From positions 1 through 64,000 of the forward strand of contig JAHBAS020000002.1 of assembly GCA_018499965.2 (NCBI GenBank): DNA of 64,000 nucleotides. The letters are read 5' to 3'. Made by a program: the position numbers and the translations under genes. Within the stretch, counting starts at the first letter, position 1. Every line of letters starts with the position of its first letter. Below the pieces are notes generated by a model, which was not told where the DNA came from, made no database searches, and worked only from the letters and a program-made list of their open reading frames with translations. Shown here one piece after another: positions 16,186 to 23,373 of this stretch. The stretch comes from Candidatus Uhrbacteria bacterium (lineage in GTDB: Bacteria > Patescibacteriota > Patescibacteriia > 2-12-FULL-60-25).

Positions 16186-17118
16186 ATGTCCATCCTTTCC
16201 TTGATCATCACTGTCGCCGGACTCTGTTTGTTTGAAATCGTGAGCTCCATCGACAATGCCATCGTGAACGCCGAAGTGCTTTCCACGATGTCGCAAAAAG
16301 CGAGACGCTGGTTCTTGATTTGGGGGCTCCTGATCGCCGTCTTTGCCATTCGCGGACTCCTCCCGTGGCTCATCGTGTGGTTCGCAACCCCGGGGATCGG
16401 ACCGTTCGAAGCCCTCACCGCCGCATTCAGCGGAGACGCGCATATCATGGAGGCCGTAGAGAAATCCGCGCCGATTCTCTTAGCCGGAGGCGGAACGTTT
16501 CTCGTTTTCCTTTTTTTCCACTGGCTCTTCCTTGAACCAAAAGTGTGCGGACTTCCGGGTGAAGGATTCTTTCTCAAACAAGGCATTTGGTTCTACGCCG
16601 TGGTATCCGGACTTCTCGCGACCATCGTCTGGTTCGCGCTCGGTATCAACCCTTCAATGGCGTTTGGCGCCGTGATCGGATCAACCGCTTTCTTCATTAC
16701 GCATGGCTTTAAACAGAACGCGGAACAGGCGGAACAAAAACTCGTCCACGGCGCATCCGCGCTTTCGGACATGAGTAAAATCCTCTACCTCGAAGTCATT
16801 GACGCCACGTTTTCCATCGATGGCGTACTTGGCGCATTCGCCTTCACCCTTTCCGTTCCACTCATCCTCTTGGGAAACGGCATCGGTGCGGTCGTACTCC
16901 GACAAATTACGGTTGGAAATATCGAGCGCATCAAACGCTATTGCTATCTCAAAAATGGAGCCATGTATTCCATCCTCGCCCTTGGCAGCATCATGCTCTT
17001 GGATGCCTTCGGCGTTCACATCCCAAGCTGGGTTTCGCCAGCCATCACGTTCGTCCTCGTCGGATTCTTCGGCTGGAAATCCTGGAAAGCTCTTCAACTG
17101 GTAGCTACCGCCAACTGA
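16186..17118 (+). CDS. DUF475 / TerC-like integral membrane protein
   Basis: A 310-residue polytopic membrane protein with about eight or nine hydrophobic segments. The family features are FEIVSSIDNAIVNAEVLSTMS in the first helix and LEVIDATFSIDGVLGAFAFT in the second half: paired acidic SxDN/D-type motifs inside membrane helices that in TerC relatives bind metal ions. These proteins are implicated in metal (Mn) export and membrane-associated metal supply; the exact ion here is unknown. The in-frame stretch back to 15934 overlaps the previous gene, so I chose ATG 16186. It is monocistronic, with no clear Shine-Dalgarno sequence. Confidence 0.88.
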   Translation: MSILSLIITVAGLCLFEIVSSIDNAIVNAEVLSTMSQKARRWFLIWGLLIAVFAIRGLLPWLIVWFATPGIGPFEALTAAFSGDAHIMEAVEKSAPILLAGGGTFLVFLFFHWLFLEPKVCGLPGEGFFLKQGIWFYAVVSGLLATIVWFALGINPSMAFGAVIGSTAFFITHGFKQNAEQAEQKLVHGASALSDMSKILYLEVIDATFSIDGVLGAFAFTLSVPLILLGNGIGAVVLRQITVGNIERIKRYCYLKNGAMYSILALGSIMLLDAFGVHIPSWVSPAITFVLVGFFGWKSWKALQLVATAN

Positions 17119-17124
17119 TACGAA

Positions 17125-17649
17125 CTACGATCTCTTCGGCGTCACGAGCAATGCTTCGCGCTCGGGAATCGCGCATGTGAGTCCGCTATTTTCAATCATG
17201 CGCTCACTTTGTTTGTATAACAAATAACTTAATCCCACACAGATCCCGCAGAGCAGGAGAGACGAAAGCGCATCTGGAACTCCGGAGCCCATGCGAAAAA
17301 GCCATTTCCCCTGCGTTGCGAAAAACGCGAAGACAATCGAAAATCCGGCAAAAGAATAGAGGAGCGGTGCAAAAAGATCGTGCTGACGGCGGAAAAACGG
17401 GATCAACAGAAGCGCAAAAGCGGCCACGAGATAAAACGATCCTCGAATATTCCACTGGTAGATATCTCCAAGACTAGAAATGAGCTGACGATTCTCCGTT
17501 TGGCAAAGCGTGCTTATGCCGTCCTGACAAAGCGTATCCCATGTGGGCTGGCGATAAATCGCATGGACCAAAAAAACGATACCGTGGAGTAAAACGAACG
17601 ACGCGATAAGGATCACGGCGAGGAATCCGAGACGTTTTACGGTAAACAT
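17125..17649 (-). CDS. Membrane protein of unknown function, 174 aa
   Basis: Not recognised. Four hydrophobic segments (about 7-29, 68-84, 92-110, 122-142) and a short loop with two Cys (TLCQDGISTLCQ) between the first and second, on the side that would be extracytoplasmic; these may form a disulfide. ATG 17649 is preferred over upstream in-frame starts because the upstream part is polar and a TATACT -10-like sequence lies about 22 nt before it. It is convergent with the DUF475 gene, 6 bp from its stop. Confidence 0.6.
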   Translation of the reverse strand: MFTVKRLGFLAVILIASFVLLHGIVFLVHAIYRQPTWDTLCQDGISTLCQTENRQLISSLGDIYQWNIRGSFYLVAAFALLLIPFFRRQHDLFAPLLYSFAGFSIVFAFFATQGKWLFRMGSGVPDALSSLLLCGICVGLSYLLYKQSERMIENSGLTCAIPEREALLVTPKRS

Positions 17650-17778
17650 AGATGTCAAAATCGTTTTCAGTATACCCCTCTTTAGATTTTCTTCATAGAA
17701 AAACGAAAACGCCGTGCCACCAAGAGATGACACGGGTTTCGAGTAGTACATAGGACGCATCCGAGAAAGAACGACGGT

Positions 17779-18153
17779 TCAATGCATTGAGCTCACATTC
17801 CCGCCAAGATCCGACTCTCGAGGAAAGTAGGCCCACAATGAGCAGCGAGTGAGGACCTCCATGAGTTCCGGATCCCGTCGTACGAATCCTCTTCTCGCAC
17901 GAGGAATGTCACGAGGTTGAGGTGCGCACTTGGGAGCAGCCTTTTTCACCCCCGGGCATTCTTCACGAATAGCTCCATCGAGAACGGATTGCAGTCGCGG
18001 GATGCCGATGGTCTTCATGAGAAACAACACCTCGCCCCGATCTAATCCGGTCGCGCGCTGGCATCTCTCAACCGCTCCATCCAATTGACGACGAAAAAAA
18101 CGCTCGGACACTTGCTGCAACAAAAGAACGACGCTTGGATTATCCTGTTTCAC
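17779..18153 (-). CDS. Hypothetical soluble protein, 124 aa
   Basis: Not recognised. A helical N-terminal half (LLLQQVSERFFRRQLDGAVE) is followed by a basic Pro/Lys/Arg linker with two Cys (GVKKAAPKCAPQPRD) and a short C-terminal helix. GTG start at 18153 with a strong Shine-Dalgarno GGGAGG 8 nt upstream. Its promoter, on the minus strand between 18231 and 18202, carries the palindromic element immediately after the -35 box and is divergent from the promoter of the 81-residue membrane protein. The two genes may therefore be co-regulated. Confidence 0.6.
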   Translation of the reverse strand: MKQDNPSVVLLLQQVSERFFRRQLDGAVERCQRATGLDRGEVLFLMKTIGIPRLQSVLDGAIREECPGVKKAAPKCAPQPRDIPRARRGFVRRDPELMEVLTRCSLWAYFPRESDLGGNVSSMH

Positions 18154-18201
18154 GGAAAAACCTCCCTGACTTCACCCGTCCCAATAACGGGGAATGATTG
18201 A

Positions 18202-18231
18202 TATTTAGCTCCTTTTTAGCCAAAAGGTCAA
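18202..18231 (-). promoter_or_regulatory. Promoter with TTTTGGCTAAAA element in the spacer
   Basis: On the minus strand: TTGACC (18231-18226), then directly the element TTTTGGCTAAAA (18225-18214), then -10 TAAATA (18207-18202), spacer 18 nt. The plus strand of the element reads TTTTAGCCAAAA. Confidence 0.65.
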
Positions 18232-18284
18232 GAAATATTCACATAACAAAGGCATAAAGCTAAAAACCGTATTATCAAGCAGGG

Positions 18285-18313
18285 TTGACATTTTAGTCAA
18301 AATATGGTAGCCT
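18285..18313 (+). promoter_or_regulatory. Promoter with TTTTAGTCAAAA element in the spacer
   Basis: TTGACA (18285-18290), directly followed by TTTTAGTCAAAA (18291-18302), then TAGCCT (18308-18313), spacer 17 nt. The same arrangement, with the same -10, occurs before the HU gene at 55243-55271. Confidence 0.65.
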
Positions 18314-18334
18314 GCTTGATCCGGAGGTTTAGAC

Positions 18335-18580
18335 ATGAACAGTATTCACCCAAGCGCCGCTGCACTTTCCGTGGAACAGATGGAGACGGATATTCAAGAA
18401 ACAAAGAAGAAAGGACTGCGATTCGTAGAAAAGCTTCTAGCAATTCCCTTTGGAATCATCGCGATCTGCGCGCTCATTACACCTTCCACCCGAGAAACGC
18501 TCGGCATCGTCTTACTAGCGATCGCTATTGGTTTCGGAACCTTTCTCATCCTTCCCCATCGCCCTCCTCAACAACCGTGA
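18335..18580 (+). CDS. Small membrane protein, 81 aa
   Basis: Not recognised. A polar N-terminal helix (about 1-30, KK-rich) is followed by two membrane helices (about 33-50 and 55-73) separated by a short TPSTRET turn, i.e. a helical hairpin with both ends in the cytoplasm. ATG at 18335 with Shine-Dalgarno GGAGG (18323-18327), spacing 7. It is transcribed from the element-bearing promoter at 18285-18313 and ends at 18600-18632. It resembles in design the small proteins of the 42-43 kb operon. Confidence 0.65.
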   Translation: MNSIHPSAAALSVEQMETDIQETKKKGLRFVEKLLAIPFGIIAICALITPSTRETLGIVLLAIAIGFGTFLILPHRPPQQP

Positions 18581-18599
18581 AACTCGCGGTTACAACAAA

Positions 18600-18632
18600 C
18601 GCCCGCTGAACCAATTCTTGGTACAGCGGGCG
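18600..18632 (+). terminator. Terminator after the 81-residue gene
   Basis: CGCCCGCTG (18600-18608) / CAGCGGGCG (18624-18632) with an inner ACCAA/TTGGT extension, followed by AAATGTTTTTT. Confidence 0.75.
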
Positions 18633-18660
18633 AAATGTTTTTTAAAGATGTTTTTCTCCC

Positions 18661-19077
18661 TCACGCCGACTCCGCCTCAGCAAAACTCGATGTCATCGCC
18701 AGCCGCACAAGTTCTTCCGCAGACACGATCTGTACACCATCTTCCTTGCGGACCAGGAGTTGGCGATCCGACGTTTCACGAAACGAAAAATCCCCGACCG
18801 TGCGCTCCTTGGCGTTTTCGTAAATCTTTTCCAAGGACGGTCGCAGTCTCTCAAGGTACTCTTTGGTCGCTGCCAGTTTCTTTGCCACGGATTCGCGATC
18901 TTCTTCTCCTTCTGACTGCAACTCCTCAAGGCGCTCGCGCAAGGCCAAGCAACGTTTCAAAACCTCCTCATCAGATAAATCCGCGCACTCCCGAAGTGCG
19001 GATAAGAGATGTTTCAACGTGAGATCCGGCTGTACATCCGAATCTTTCCTTCGTATCCCTGATTCATTGCGCTCCAT
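18661..19077 (-). CDS. Hypothetical coiled-coil protein, 138 aa
   Basis: Not recognised. A soluble, Glu/Arg-rich protein with a heptad-like stretch from about residue 25 to 95 (LRERLEELQSEGEEDRESVAKK...) suggesting a coiled coil, then a small C-terminal region (RQLLVRKEDGVQIVSAEELV) that could form a beta-hairpin. ATG at 19077, only 2 bp after the stop of the SH3 protein gene, so both are almost certainly on one transcript. It has no membrane segment, unlike its secreted neighbour. Confidence 0.6.
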   Translation of the reverse strand: MERNESGIRRKDSDVQPDLTLKHLLSALRECADLSDEEVLKRCLALRERLEELQSEGEEDRESVAKKLAATKEYLERLRPSLEKIYENAKERTVGDFSFRETSDRQLLVRKEDGVQIVSAEELVRLAMTSSFAEAESA

Positions 19078-19079
19078 AG

Positions 19080-19919
19080 CTATTTGATCGGAACAATGCT
19101 CGTCGCGAGCTTTGCAAGATCCGTATTCGTAATACCAAGGCTATACAAACGCATCACACGATAAGCCTCTTCGCCATTCTTGAGATAGTACACGGAAAGA
19201 TCTTTTGGATGAATATAATAGGCCTCCCCATGCGCCTGCGCACGCAACACGATCCGTCCTCGAAGGCGGGACTTGAGAGCCGTATCATTACTCAATTTTG
19301 CATAATCCGTTTCTGTGATTCCAAGTCCGAAACTTCGCATCATTTGATACGCGGTCGGACCGTCTTTCATGTAGTATCGCTTTGAAGATACCGGATCCAC
19401 GTACCAAGCCTCTCCGTGGCTCTGCGTTTGAAGGAGGATATACCCCTTAAGACGGCTCATAAGTGCGCTATCCGTGGTCGTCTTTACTTCCACGATCGAT
19501 TCAGCCGTAACGACGACTGGTACGACTTCCTCTGGCGCAGGATCCGGTGATGCTGCTCCTTTGACGCTTGGATAGGTCTTCATGTAATCCGCGTACGAAT
19601 CCCATACATTCCCTTCAAAACGTTTCTGCGTCACGCTCATGAGCGATGAACCGACCCATCCGCGGGTGCCGTTCCACTCTACGCGATACCACCCGTCCGT
19701 TTCTCCGATAATACGGACTGATGTTGATTTCGGAATCGTCGTTAAGACCGCGCTGCCGTCCATACACGCTTGATCACGAACGAATGCGCCGATATTCGTG
19801 GTCCCAGTCCAATCATGGACCGCCACGGGATCCGCATAACAATCCCCGGCTTTCACATCGTGCGTACCAAGAAAAAAAGCACCGCCAATCACCACGGTTA
19901 AGAGAAGAAGCTTTTTCAT
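19080..19919 (-). CDS. Secreted SH3-domain protein with two YYxKDG repeats
   Basis: A 279-residue exported protein. The signal peptide MKKLLLLTVVIGGAFFLGTHDVKA ends at an Ala site. An SH3b-type domain follows (about 27-95; VRIIGETDGWYRVEWNGTRGWV is typical of wall-binding SH3b). After an acidic Pro/Val linker come two copies of a 50-residue module: SRL(K/R)G.I.L..Q.HGEA(W/Y)Y..P...YY(M/L)K(D/N)G..AY.(M/V)MR..(G/S)LGIT. That module is common in surface proteins of this bacterial group, probably a binding unit. In-frame sequence upstream of ATG 19919 lacks export features. It heads a two-gene transcript with the coiled-coil gene. Confidence 0.8.
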   Translation of the reverse strand: MKKLLLLTVVIGGAFFLGTHDVKAGDCYADPVAVHDWTGTTNIGAFVRDQACMDGSAVLTTIPKSTSVRIIGETDGWYRVEWNGTRGWVGSSLMSVTQKRFEGNVWDSYADYMKTYPSVKGAASPDPAPEEVVPVVVTAESIVEVKTTTDSALMSRLKGYILLQTQSHGEAWYVDPVSSKRYYMKDGPTAYQMMRSFGLGITETDYAKLSNDTALKSRLRGRIVLRAQAHGEAYYIHPKDLSVYYLKNGEEAYRVMRLYSLGITNTDLAKLATSIVPIK

Positions 19920-20052
19920 ATAGGAGTCATGATAGACGACGAGGGAAGAGAAAGGAAGTTCGACCCAACCCCCATCTTCCTGTACCCTATTCTTAATATC
20001 TAACATCCTTCGCGCCCCCTACCCTCTCGCCACTCCTCTCTCCCCCTCCCCT

Positions 20053-20664
20053 ATGCAACGTCTTCGAATCATCCTCATCTGGAGTTTTCTCGGCATTCTT
20101 ATCTGTTTTTCCGCTGGCATGTACGCCGGATATAAAGTCTTTACGCCAAAAGCGAAGATGGAAACGCGCATAAGCACGCAAGCGATTTTAACCGCTTTGC
20201 ATGACCGAGGCTTCCTCGTAAGCCAGACATACGTTTTCGATACACCCGTAACGATAGACCGATCCTCCGGCAATGCCTTAAAGGACTTTTTCTTCGGTCA
20301 AACCATAGAGGCGCGCGGAACGATGGAAGTGAACCTTGGCGTTGATCTAGCAGACGTCAAAGCCGAAGATATTATCGTAGACAATGCAGCGAATACGATC
20401 ACGGTACGCGTTCCAAAAGCCAAGCTCTTCAATGCCCGGCTCGTCGGACCGATTGAATTGAAAAACAAGCAAGGTGTACTCAAAAAACTTCTCGACTCGG
20501 ACAATGGCTACAACGAGTCCTTGGCGCTCCTCTCAAAAACCGCCGAGGAAATGGCACAACGCCCCGAAATCATTGCTCGTGCAGATGAAAGCGCAAAAGA
20601 CGATCTCGTACGCATGTTGGGATACGTAGCAGAAGGAAAGACGGTGCAAGTCGAGGGAAAGTAA
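20053..20664 (+). CDS. DUF4230 membrane-anchored protein
   Basis: A 203-residue protein with one N-terminal membrane anchor (about 7-28) and an extracytoplasmic DUF4230 domain. Recognisable parts are the early helix ALHDRGFLVSQTYVF, the FFFGQTIEARGTMEVNLGVDLADV strand pair with the conserved G-x-DL, and IIVDNAANTITVRVPKAKLFNARLVGP. DUF4230 proteins are of unknown function and resemble periplasmic beta-sandwich scaffolds. ATG at 20053 follows a C-rich leader with no Shine-Dalgarno. It is monocistronic and ends at a bidirectional terminator shared with the convergent L,D-transpeptidase gene. Confidence 0.85.
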   Translation: MQRLRIILIWSFLGILICFSAGMYAGYKVFTPKAKMETRISTQAILTALHDRGFLVSQTYVFDTPVTIDRSSGNALKDFFFGQTIEARGTMEVNLGVDLADVKAEDIIVDNAANTITVRVPKAKLFNARLVGPIELKNKQGVLKKLLDSDNGYNESLALLSKTAEEMAQRPEIIARADESAKDDLVRMLGYVAEGKTVQVEGK

Positions 20665-20687
20665 ATAATAAGAAGAGAGAGAAAAAA

Positions 20688-20706
20688 CCGCGAGACGATC
20701 TCGCGG
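20688..20706. terminator. Bidirectional terminator
   Basis: CCGCGAG (20688-20694) / CTCGCGG (20700-20706), bordered by A and T runs of six on the outer sides. Confidence 0.85.
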
Positions 20707-20725
20707 TTTTTTCTCTTCTGCGTTC

Positions 20726-22162
20726 TTATTCCCTAATACTCACCGGCGTCCCAACATCTGCCCAGTTATATACCCACTCCGCGTTCGTATAATGCACATT
20801 AACACATCCATGACTCATGCGATGACCAAAATTATTATGCCAGTACGCACCGTGGATATAGACAGGACCATATATGCGCAAATTCCATTTCACATTCGGT
20901 AAATCGTAGTTATCCGGATTCCCAGCGCCATAGATCCAGCGATATCGTTTGACCGGAATCTTTTCCGAGACCTGCGTATCTACGATCGGCGTGGAATGCT
21001 TCGTAACGCCAGATGAGATCAGAAAGGTCTTCACCTCGCGTCCACGCTCATAGGCATAGAGACGCTGTTCGGAAATATCGACCACGATATATTTCGCCGC
21101 ATTGGTCTGGCTCGTTGCCAACGGCGCGACCGATACGGATGCAAGCTCCGATCGGGCATCTCCATCGGATTGGACGCTCGTCAGCGAAAGCCCTCCTCGA
21201 TACGTAGGATCGTGCAGAAGGTATTTCTTATAAAGCGTTCCGTAGACGTCGAAAACCCGGACCTCCGGTACGGTCTCACCGTTCTGCCAGGCCGCAATTT
21301 CATCGACGCCATCACCATCAAGATCATAGGCGGCCACGGAAACGCCAGATGTCGATGTTGCTCCGAATACATAAAACTCTTTATCAAGTCTTCCGCCCTG
21401 CTGATCGAAAGAGTAACGACGAATGAGCGGAGATGACCAATGTTCTGTTCCGACTACGAGTTGGTCTCCCCACATCGTCTTGATCACGGCGATTGAAACG
21501 CCGTCCTGCATGCTCGCATCAAACGCGAATACATCCATGCCCTTATTCTCCAATTTCTCATTAAACAATTTCACGTGCGGACCTCCGCCCGGACCGGACG
21601 ATGTAACGATCTCGCTCTTCCCATCGCGATCCAAATCCCCAATCGCTACGCGCACGCCTCCGCGAAAATCTTTTCCGTATACCAGCGCTTCCCGCTGTTT
21701 CTGACCGAGATCATTAAAGATCATCACCACCGGTTCCAATCCCGACGCTGGAGCAACGACGATTTCTTCTTTTTTCGCATCACCATCAACTGCGCCAACG
21801 GCAACCCGAACGCCTCCTTGATAGTTCCACACGAACGGCTGGAATGATTTGATAAGCTTCCCGTCTGTCGTGTAAATACGAACCTCATTCTTTCGGCCAG
21901 GACCTGATCCGATCACGATTTCATCTTTCCCATCTCCATTCACATCACCCGATGCAAGATATCCGCCCTGCATATACGCATCCTCAAACGTTGAGAACGT
22001 TGAACGCGATCCGATCCCTTCCTGCCATACGGAAACTTGGGCTTTTCGGGTATATTCCGGAGCGGAAACGAGTGGCTGAGCCGCCCGCGCCACAGAGCCG
22101 AAAAACAAAAAACCGGCTGCGCACATCGCAACCAGGCTGCCTGATCTTAAAAAATGTTTCAT
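20726..22162 (-). CDS. Exported L,D-transpeptidase with FG-GAP/VCBS propeller
   Basis: A 478-residue exported enzyme. The signal peptide is MKHFLRSGSLVAMCAAGFLFFGSVARA. Residues about 45-330 carry several FG-GAP-type repeats with calcium-loop motifs (DVNGDGKDEIV, DLDRDGKSEIV, DLDGDGVDEIA), i.e. a beta-propeller. The C-terminal YkuD domain (about 345-478) starts KYIVVDISEQRLYAYERG and has the catalytic signature HGAYWHNNFGHRMSHGCVNV with the essential Cys. YkuD enzymes form 3-3 peptidoglycan cross-links or attach proteins to peptidoglycan. The propeller fused ahead of it probably positions the enzyme on the wall; inference. Upstream in-frame starts extend into a palindrome, so ATG 22162 is used. 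Confidence 0.93.
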   Translation of the reverse strand: MKHFLRSGSLVAMCAAGFLFFGSVARAAQPLVSAPEYTRKAQVSVWQEGIGSRSTFSTFEDAYMQGGYLASGDVNGDGKDEIVIGSGPGRKNEVRIYTTDGKLIKSFQPFVWNYQGGVRVAVGAVDGDAKKEEIVVAPASGLEPVVMIFNDLGQKQREALVYGKDFRGGVRVAIGDLDRDGKSEIVTSSGPGGGPHVKLFNEKLENKGMDVFAFDASMQDGVSIAVIKTMWGDQLVVGTEHWSSPLIRRYSFDQQGGRLDKEFYVFGATSTSGVSVAAYDLDGDGVDEIAAWQNGETVPEVRVFDVYGTLYKKYLLHDPTYRGGLSLTSVQSDGDARSELASVSVAPLATSQTNAAKYIVVDISEQRLYAYERGREVKTFLISSGVTKHSTPIVDTQVSEKIPVKRYRWIYGAGNPDNYDLPNVKWNLRIYGPVYIHGAYWHNNFGHRMSHGCVNVHYTNAEWVYNWADVGTPVSIRE

Positions 22163-22185
22163 GCAAAAAAGTATAGCGAGATATC

Positions 22186-22240
22186 GGGGAATTCGTAAGT
22201 AGGACATCCGCCCAGGGGATGTCCTACTTACGAATTCCCC
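22186..22240. repeat. Perfect 24-bp inverted repeat between divergent genes
   Basis: The arm 22186-22209 begins GGGGAATTCGTAAGTAGG and the arm 22217-22240 is its exact reverse complement, with a 7-nt centre (GCCCAGG). It lies upstream of both flanking genes, so it is not a terminator for either. Confidence 0.85.
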
Positions 22241-22256
22241 CATCCAACACCCCCCC

Positions 22257-22305
22257 TTGACGCCTTTCTTAAGATATTCTAATATATAGATACTTGTCTA
22301 TATAT
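22257..22305 (+). promoter_or_regulatory. sdpRI promoter and autoregulatory operator
   Basis: TTGACG (22257-22262), 17-nt spacer, TAATAT (22280-22285). The inverted repeat ATATATAGA (22282-22290) / TCTATATAT (22297-22305) overlaps the -10 and start site and ends 2 nt before the ATG, fitting an ArsR-family autorepressor site. Confidence 0.7.
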
Positions 22306-22307
22306 CT

Positions 22308-22568
22308 ATGGAACATTCCTTATTTAAAGCCTTGGCAGATGGGAGCCGGCGAAAGATCCTCACGCTCTTAAAAGAGCGAGAAATGAGCGTTTCTGAGCTT
22401 CAAGAGCATTTCCAAATGGCTCAAGCTTCGCTTTCCCATCACCTCGACATCCTCAAACGAGCCAACCTCGTCCGCAGCCGTCGCGAGGGACAATTCATCT
22501 TCTACGAGATCAATACATCGGTCTTCGAAGAAGCGGCAGCTGTGCTCTACGAACTTTTCTCAAAATAA
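22308..22568 (+). CDS. sdpR: ArsR-family repressor, SdpR-like
   Basis: An 86-residue winged-helix repressor. The whole protein is the HTH_5 fold: LFKALADGSRRKILTLLKE, then the recognition helix QASLSHHLDILKRANLVRSRREGQFIFYEIN. Metal-binding Cys residues of ArsR/SmtB (ELCVCDL) are absent, as in SdpR/autorepressor-type members. The gene lies immediately upstream of an SdpI homologue, the arrangement of B. subtilis sdpRI, in which SdpR represses its own operon and SdpI sequesters it. No Shine-Dalgarno: the operator occupies the whole short leader. No sdpC-like toxin gene is nearby. Confidence 0.85.
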   Translation: MEHSLFKALADGSRRKILTLLKEREMSVSELQEHFQMAQASLSHHLDILKRANLVRSRREGQFIFYEINTSVFEEAAAVLYELFSK

Positions 22569-22605
22569 ATACGTCCCCAAATACGAACCCCTATCTTCAA
22601 ATCAT

Positions 22606-23319
22606 ATGAACACCCTTACTCCTCAAATCCCTACCGAGCAAAAACTCGCTCCCTGGTATCCGCCAAAAACCGTGCTTGCCATCGTGGCCGGCATGTTCCT
22701 GTTTTCGATCGCGATCTACAACAAACTTCCAGACATGGTGCCGACACACTGGGGCCTTTCCGGTGAAGCCGATGCCTTTTCTCCAAAAGCGTTCGGCGCG
22801 TTCTTCGCCCCAGTTCTTGGACTGGCGATCGCCATCCTCTTCCCGGTTCTGCAGCGCATGGATCCGAAACGGGAATCCTATGCGAATTTCCAAAGCACCT
22901 GGGTACGCTTCCAAATCGGCATCATCTCCTTCTTCGCCTACATCCACGTTATCACGGTCTTAGCCGGACTCTCTCCATGGATGAGTAGCCATGTTGCGAT
23001 GTTTATTACGAGCGGCATGGGCGTACTCTTCATCCTCCTTGGAAACTCCATGGGCAAAATCGAGCAGAACTGGTTCGTCGGCGTTCGAACCCCGTGGGCG
23101 CTTTCGGATCCAGAAATTTGGCGCAAGAGCCAACGTCTTGGCGGACTTCTCTTTGTCCTCGGCGGCATCGCGATCCTCATCGTCTCGCTCGCCATCCAAT
23201 CCAGCATCGCGCTCTTCGTCACATTCATCACCATCATCCTTACGATTTGTATCGTCCCTACGGTCTACTCGTATATGCTGGCGAAAAAGAAAAGCAAAGA
23301 GCCATCGGCTAACAACTAA
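22606..23319 (+). CDS. sdpI: SdpI-family membrane protein (DUF1648 + SdpI)
   Basis: A 237-residue membrane protein with about six hydrophobic segments. The N-terminal DUF1648 part contains the hallmark LPDMVPTHWGLSGEADAFSPK (about 45-65). The C-terminal SdpI part has GNSMGKIEQNWFVGVRTPWALSDPEIWRKSQRLGG. In B. subtilis, SdpI gives immunity to the SdpC killing factor and acts with SdpR in signalling. Here the pair may protect against a toxin made by other cells or sense membrane stress; the second role is inference. It starts 37 bp after sdpR and ends at a terminator. Confidence 0.9.
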   Translation: MNTLTPQIPTEQKLAPWYPPKTVLAIVAGMFLFSIAIYNKLPDMVPTHWGLSGEADAFSPKAFGAFFAPVLGLAIAILFPVLQRMDPKRESYANFQSTWVRFQIGIISFFAYIHVITVLAGLSPWMSSHVAMFITSGMGVLFILLGNSMGKIEQNWFVGVRTPWALSDPEIWRKSQRLGGLLFVLGGIAILIVSLAIQSSIALFVTFITIILTICIVPTVYSYMLAKKKSKEPSANN

Positions 23320-23329
23320 CGATCAGTGC

Positions 23330-23363
23330 AAAAAAACAGCACCTACAAAGGCGCTGTTTTTTT
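23330..23363. terminator. Bidirectional terminator between sdpI and the GH3 gene
   Basis: AAAAAAACAGC (23330-23340) / GCTGTTTTTTT (23353-23363) with an imperfect inner stem. Confidence 0.85.
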
Positions 23364-23373
23364 ATTCTTCTTT

